This document shows positions 59,444 through 64,000 of a DNA stretch of 64,000 bases, in pieces. A program made the position numbers and the translations under genes. Position 1 is the stretch's first letter; each line of letters starts with the position of its first letter. Source of the DNA: Venturia oleaginea. Taxonomy: Eukaryota > Ascomycota > Dothideomycetes > Venturiales > Venturiaceae. The stretch covers positions 62,001 to 126,000 of the forward strand of contig JABMLP010000032.1 in the NCBI GenBank assembly GCA_013176395.1, given 5' to 3'. The notes beneath the pieces were generated by a model. The model had not been told where the DNA came from and ran no database searches. It was given only the letters and a program-made list of their open reading frames with translations.

Positions 59444-59886
59444 ATGACTACGTACACCAGATTACTGTGGCTCACGAGAATGGTAGAAAGGAGATCATTG
59501 AGGTGGAAGGTATCTACTGCCTAATTGGGGTTCTAGAGGAAAAAGATGAGGGCCATCGCACGCGCAAGTCACGGCTTATTGTAGGGGCTTTGAACTATGT
59601 TAGAATGCATGGTTTGGAGCCTTAAAATCACTGTTTATTAGCTATATTACACTATATTTAGTGGTGATGAGTGACACGGCAATCTCGCCGAGATAACGAG
59701 AATATATTGCTTTTTGAACGGATTGTAATCTACGGGATTTTCTTGTGCATTGTAACAAGAAACGTGCACCAAAAAACGGAGATTCCATTGTAAATTACAC
59801 CAAAAAAGGGTGAAATCGGCCACGGGAATCTAGATGTAAAATACACCTAAAATCGTTGTAATCTACAAAATTCTATGACCGTAGTG

Positions 59887-60158
59887 CACGTACACTTGGT
59901 TGAACGAGGGCAGCGGCGAGTTGACGGAACCCCGTATCCTTCGCGTTGGCAGCGTTTTGGAGGGCTATCTTTTGCAGTAATAACTTCGAAGGCTTCACTG
60001 ACTTTGACCTAGAGCTCCTATTACGATCGCTGCCACTTGGCGAAGGTGAAGGCGAGTGTCAAATGAATTGGTCTGTGCACGAGACACATTGTGTATATAT
60101 ATACGAGGCCCTCAGCCTCTCAATTCAAAAATCAGTCTGCTTCATCTACCTTTTGACA
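59887..60158 (+). repeat. Probable copia 5' LTR (left edge unclear)
   Basis: The sequence ends ...TTTTGACA right before the primer site and holds a TATA-like 'gtgtatatatatacg' about 60 nt before that end. The left boundary is not resolvable; the CACTA element ends at 59886 and may have disrupted it. No second copy of this LTR is visible in the window. Confidence 0.45.
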
Positions 60159-60170
60159 GGTTATGAGCCC
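60159..60170 (+). promoter_or_regulatory. Copia primer-binding site (half initiator-tRNA type)
   Basis: GGTTATGAGCCC is complementary to the anticodon arm of eukaryotic initiator tRNA-Met (GGGCUCAUAACC). Drosophila copia and some yeast/fungal copia elements prime from this internal half of the tRNA instead of its 3' end. It directly follows an LTR-like CA end. Confidence 0.75.
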
Positions 60171-60477
60171 GGGCTTGCACTACCGCTGTGCCTATATATA
60201 GTTTACCCTACCACGCAAAGCAGATTCCTTGGTGTTGAATCACCACGCGGCCAACGGCTTTCTATGACCCATTCGAACCCTCCCGCTGATCTCTCTCGCG
60301 TCAAGGCACACGACAAATCTCAGAACCTCGTCAATTGCGCTTCTAGTTACTACAAGCCCTGTTCACGCCGCTTCTCAGGTCTCTCGCTCCCCTACACGTC
60401 AGAAACATCACCCGTACAGTTCCTATCGCTCATACAAATCCTTGCATTAGCTAAGTGGTCTTCGATCATGTCTCCGT

Positions 60478-60690
60478 GACCCGCTAGGACGGTGAGCAGG
60501 CATGCAATCAATGCTGAAATTTAAGCCAGATCTCTCCATCATGTCTCCGTGACCCGCTAGGACGGTGAGCAGACATGCACTCATGGCTGAAACTTAAGCC
60601 AAATCTCCTCGAATGCGACGATGCGATACAATCACTAAGTCTTCATATTCTCAATCTACACTCATGGCTGAAACTCAAGCCGGATCCGGC
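60478..60690 (+). repeat. Tandem duplication of the copia leader / gag start
   Basis: 'atgtctccgtgacccgctaggacggtgagcag' occurs at about 60467 and again at about 60540. The 'ctcatggctgaaactyaagcc' that contains the gag start codon occurs near 60580 and at 60661, with a diverged copy near 60507. So the start region of gag has been copied upstream of the real start. Confidence 0.8.
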
Positions 60691-62935
60691 TCTGGATCCT
60701 TCAAATTCAAAGACATACCAATACTTCAGGATGGTTACTCGGTCACTACATGGATTGAACTGGCGGACACCTACCTTCTCCACCAGGATTTCGAACTTAT
60801 CCTTGACAATCCCATCCTACCTCTTACCGTCGAAGGCGTCACTACTCGAAACTCTACAACCCTAGACTTATCGGTCGTATGGAAGAAATCACAAAGACTT
60901 GCTCTCTCCGCCCTTCGCACGCGTCTCGGAACAGAAGCTAAGTCCCGGGTGAAGGATCCTAAGTTTGACACTGTCAAGAAGCTCTGCGATGAGCTGCTCA
61001 AGAGATTCAGACCTCAGGGCGCCGGCACATTCGCAGAACTATGCAGGGAATAGAACAACCTCTCATATTCGAACTCTCCAGACCTTCTTTCCTACACCGA
61101 AGACTTCAGACGTATTATCCGCGCCTTCGACGAACTCAACTCAGACGTCGTGCTTCCAGTACCCTTTATCGTCCAACATGACGTAGGTAACCTTGGCCCT
61201 GCCTTCGATACCTTTATCAGTACCTTCAATCAGATCGCCAACATCCTCAAGACTGAAAAGAATGACCCAATCTCCTCTGAAGAAACCATTCATCGCGTCA
61301 GGAACGAGGAGCGTAGTCATCTTAATACCCACTCTACAGTCGCTGCAATGGTCATTCAACCCTCTATTCGTTCCATTCAAACTACCTTTGTGCGAAAAGG
61401 CGTGTACAGCGAAGAAGTCATCGGCGATGCAGTCAAAATCCACGCATCTTACTGCACCAAATGCAACTGCGCATTCCACACCAAGCACGAATGCTTTCGC
61501 AATCAGAAAGGCAACCAGAATCAACAGAATAGACCTCTCGCTGATACCGAAGACACCAAGAAGCCAGATGCCAAGAAAGTTACCGCCTTGATGGCTCGAG
61601 AGGACTTCCCTTGGACTGACCTTCTTCACCAATGGCTACTTGACAGCGCATGCGGCCGTCACCTTACCTGGGATCGCTCTGCATTTGTCGAATATCGCGC
61701 CCTTCTTCCATCTCAACAGCGTCCATTCAGCGGTCTCTCTGGCTCTACAGCAAAAGTCATCCGTACAGGCATAGTCAAACTCTGGGCTACCACCACCAAA
61801 GGCTCATTTCACCCTGTGACTTTCATGGAGTCGAACATTGCCCTGAGGCAGGTGTTAATCTGCTATCCTTTGACCAACTCTTCTCCAAAGGCGTCAACTT
61901 CTCAGTTGACACATCAGGCCTCAAAATCTGTATCCCAGACAAGTTCACATTCACCACCGGTCGCGTCAATGGCGTCTTCCCTCTCCATCTTCGCCGTCAA
62001 CCCGTATTTTTTGCAGCCATCAATTCAGATACATTACAACTCTGGCATGAAAGGCTTGCACACATCAGTCCTCCACGCATTCGCGCTCTCGAAAAGATGG
62101 TGACAGGAATGGATCTCTCAAGACCTATCGATCGCCAACCTCCATGCGAAGCCTGCATGCTTGGGAAGATGAAGAGGACACCTCACACTGGTCACATCAT
62201 GAGAGGGCGCTTCAAACTCGATCTAATTCATTCAGACGTCACTGGGCCCTACCCAACGCGTGGTTTTCGCGGAGAACTATGGGTTGTCAGCTTCATTGAT
62301 GACTATACTGGCTATTCTGAGGTCCATTTCATGAAGCATAAAGATGAGGTGTTTGCTCTCTTCCAGCAATTCAAGCTCACCCACGATGCAAATTCATTTC
62401 TACCAGACTGACAATGGAGGAGAATACGTCAAAGCAGCAGATGAAGCTGTCCTCCTTTCTCAAGGCATTACTCACCACTGCACGACTCCATACAATCCTG
62501 AGCAGAACCCTCGATCCGAGCGCTTCAACGGCGTCATCTTGTCAATGGAAAACCCCATGATGATTGCCTCACAACTTCCTACCAAGTATTGGCCTCTCGC
62601 ATATGCCTTCGCCAACTTTGTACGCGTCTTGGGACCTCATTCCAGCCTTGCAATGACTATCTTTGAGGCTTGGACCTCTATTGCTCCCTCAGTCTCCAAC
62701 ATGCTCATCTTTGGTAGCAACGGCTGGGCCATCACAAAGAAGACCAAAGGCTTCAAAGATCGCTCGCTAGCAGGCAAAATCGTTGGCTTCGATGGCCACA
62801 GCATCTACAAAGTCTTGCTTGAAAAACGGTCGCATCATTCGTACCTCAACCTTTCACGCCGACGAATCCATCAAGCGCCGCCAACCTATCACTCATCATC
62901 ATCAAGTCCCCATCTCAACCACATCTATTAATCAA
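60664..62935 (+). pseudogene. Ty1/copia gag-protease-integrase remnant
   Basis: Gag begins with MAETQAGSGSG at 60664. The frame stops at a TAG (61051-61053) after FAELCRE, where a Trp is expected before the next segment (NNLSYSNSPDLLSY). Gag continues to the zinc knuckle C-x2-C-x4-H-x4-C near 61453-61494. Next come the protease core (WLLDSACGRHLTWD), a frameshift near 61815, and the GAG-pre-integrase zinc region (LWHERLAHISPPRIRALEKM ... CEACMLGK). The integrase catalytic core has Asp in LIHSDVTGPY and in DDYTGYS; after another frameshift near 62395 it continues with TDNGGEY and the RSERFNG segment with the Glu. The sequence ends about 62935; reverse transcriptase, RNase H and 3' LTR are absent. 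Confidence 0.9.
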
Positions 62936-63079
62936 TCCAGGCCCAGCTTTCTCTCTCATTACCTACGGTCTAAGACGCGCTCTCTATGTACCAAGCCTAG
63001 CTTTGATCCAGCTCACGTTTGCCGCTTCGAGACCACTTCTTTGACCTATCTGGTTTGATGTAAAGTTCAGAAGCCTACG

Positions 63080-63480
63080 CCTTATCAAGACCATTCTTCT
63101 ACGGGTTTCAATTCCCACATACGAATCTACGGGTTTCAATTCCTACATACAAATCTGCGGGTTTCAAGTACCTTACATTACGTACTAAACGACCATTCCT
63201 CTACGGGTTTCAATACCCACGGGTTTCAATTCCTACATACAAATCTACGGGTTTCAAGTCCCTTACATTGCGTACTAAACGACCGTTCCTCTACGGGTTT
63301 CAATACCTACAAACAAATCTACGGGTTTCAAGTCCCTTACCTTGCGTACAAAACGACCATTCTTCTTCGGGTTTCAAGTCCCTTACATTGCGTACAAAAC
63401 GACCATTCTTCTTCGGGTTTCAAGTCCCTTACATTGCGTACAAAACGACCATTCTTCTACGGGTTTTAATTCCTCTGCCT
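63080..63480. repeat. Minisatellite, 'ctacgggtttcaa' family
   Basis: 'acgggtttcaa' or close variants recur more than ten times between 63103 and 63470, within longer units that also contain 'cgaccattcttc' and 'ccttacattgcgtac'. Unit length varies around 28-65 bp. Non-coding in any frame I trust. Confidence 0.85.
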
Positions 63481-63699
63481 TGCAAGCATAAAACAACCTC
63501 TCCTCGCTCGAATCTAGGGCGGAAGAAGAATACATATTCTCTCTCTATCGAGACCTCTCAAAGTCGCATCGCTTGTGCAATCCTCAAAGTCGTACCGCTT
63601 ATACAGACTCTCAAAGTCGCATCGCTTGCGCAACTACAACTACAACTCAAGCCGAGAAAAAGGAGCGAATCAATCTGTACGTATTCAGCCCTCAATCTT

Positions 63700-64000
63700 T
63701 GCTGCACCGTCATTAGTCGGGAAGAACTGGGTATCCCGCTTCATCAACGCTCAGCCGGAGCTTTGTACGAAGTGAAATCGTAAATTCCATTCACAGCGTG
63801 CAAAATGCGAAGATCCAGCGACAATCAACGCGTGGTTTCAGCGTGTTGAAGAGACGCGTCTGTCGTACGGCATCCTTACGGAGGATATATATAATTTTGA
63901 CGATTGGCTTTATGATGGGGGTTATCGCGACCCCAAAGGTGGTTACAAGCGCAGATACAGTCGGACGAGCAACTGTTGTACAGCCAGGGAATCGTGAATG
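63700..64000 (+). pseudogene. Pogo/Fot1-like (Tc1-mariner) transposase fragment
   Basis: From about 63716: VGKNWVSRFINAQPELCTK, then a TGA at 63773-63775 where the family has a residue (likely Trp) between Thr-Lys and Asn-Arg-Lys. The same frame continues with the CENP-B-like helix-turn-helix end (CEDPATINAWFQRVEETRLS) and the start of the DDE domain, YGILTEDIYNFD with the first catalytic Asp. After that Asp the family's usual Glu-Thr-Gly-Phe is replaced, and the frame stops at 63995-63997, at the window edge. This is the N-terminal third of a transposase. Confidence 0.85.

Larger units (their letters stand above)
56017..59886 (+). mobile_element. CACTA-type (En/Spm-like) DNA transposon
   Basis: The termini are exact 11-bp inverted repeats: CACTACGGTCA at 56017-56027 and its complement at 59876-59886. 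They start with the CACTA motif that names the superfamily. Subterminal motifs such as 'attgtaaa', 'gttgtaatctac' and 'tgtaaaataca' recur near both ends, as expected for transposase-binding sites. Two divergent genes lie inside: a tnp2-type transposase (+) and an accessory protein (-). Size is 3.87 kb. I see no 3-bp target duplication (TTA left, CAC right), so an old insertion or a rearranged end is possible. Confidence 0.85.

Noticed and set aside
63080..63480. Telomeric or CRISPR-like repeats near the window end
   Set aside because: The motif 'acgggtttcaa' is not a telomere repeat of fungi (TTAGGG type), the spacing is irregular, and a transposase fragment follows it.
1..64000. tRNA, rRNA or other structured RNA genes
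   Set aside because: Looked for T-loop-like ttcgaatcc/ttcaaatcc boxes with a matching A box and found none in a plausible arrangement. A covariance-model scan would be decisive.
1..64000. A biosynthetic gene cluster linking the GMC oxidoreductase, peroxidase, transporter and hydrolase
   Set aside because: They are 10-35 kb apart, separated by transposons, with no core synthase or regulator. No cluster logic is visible.

Overview
The window looks like nuclear DNA of a filamentous ascomycete (Pezizomycotina; a Leotiomycete would fit, but that is inference). The evidence is short GT-AG introns of about 46-64 bp with CTAAC-like branch sites, a fungal gene set (GMC oxidoreductase, peroxidase family 2, GH45 endoglucanase, HERP-like ubiquitin-domain protein, phosphatidylserine decarboxylase, monocarboxylate-type MFS transporter), and many transposon relics carrying transition mutations typical of fungal genome defence. 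It is a patchwork: a few intact genes standing alone, separated by long repeat-rich, gene-poor stretches.

Layout. 1.0-2.3 kb: kelch-repeat gene (-) with one in-frame TAG. 4.9-6.9 kb: intact secreted GMC oxidoreductase (+), five exons. 8.1-14.6 kb: an old long inverted repeat split by a recently inserted Ty3/gypsy element (-), which has identical 281-bp LTRs and a GGTAT target-site duplication but a ruined gag-pol and an internal 59/60-bp minisatellite. 16.1-18.0 kb: decayed oxidoreductase/hydrolase fusion gene (-). 19.3-22.4 kb: HERP-like ubiquitin-domain membrane protein (-), head to head with a PSD1-type phosphatidylserine decarboxylase (+, 23.1-24.8 kb). 24.9-28.1 kb: decayed MULE DNA transposon (-). 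28.1-39.3 kb: repeat desert with a Tad-like LINE tail, dispersed repeats and tandem duplications.

39.4-40.8 kb: secreted heme-thiolate peroxidase/peroxygenase (+). 42.2-43.1 kb: GH45 endoglucanase (-). 44.6-48.9 kb: unrecognised genes and relics. 49.7-51.2 kb: eight-exon SURNod19-like secreted protein (-) with one frameshift. 54.1-55.6 kb: MFS transporter (+). 56.0-59.9 kb: CACTA-type element whose 11-bp termini begin CACTA; it carries two divergent genes with intact spliced frames, a truncated tnp2-type transposase and a 374-aa accessory protein. 60.2-62.9 kb: Ty1/copia fragment whose primer site matches the anticodon region of initiator tRNA. 63.1-64.0 kb: a minisatellite and a pogo/Fot1-like transposase fragment that may run off the window.

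The host genes do not form an obvious pathway cluster. The secreted oxidoreductase, peroxidase and GH45 would suit a plant-associated or saprotrophic lifestyle. The most informative signals are in the mobile elements: a coding-dead retrotransposon that nevertheless moved recently, a possible Tf1-like self-primer in it, one-sided transition mutations in the split palindrome, and stop codons that repeatedly fall where tryptophan is expected.
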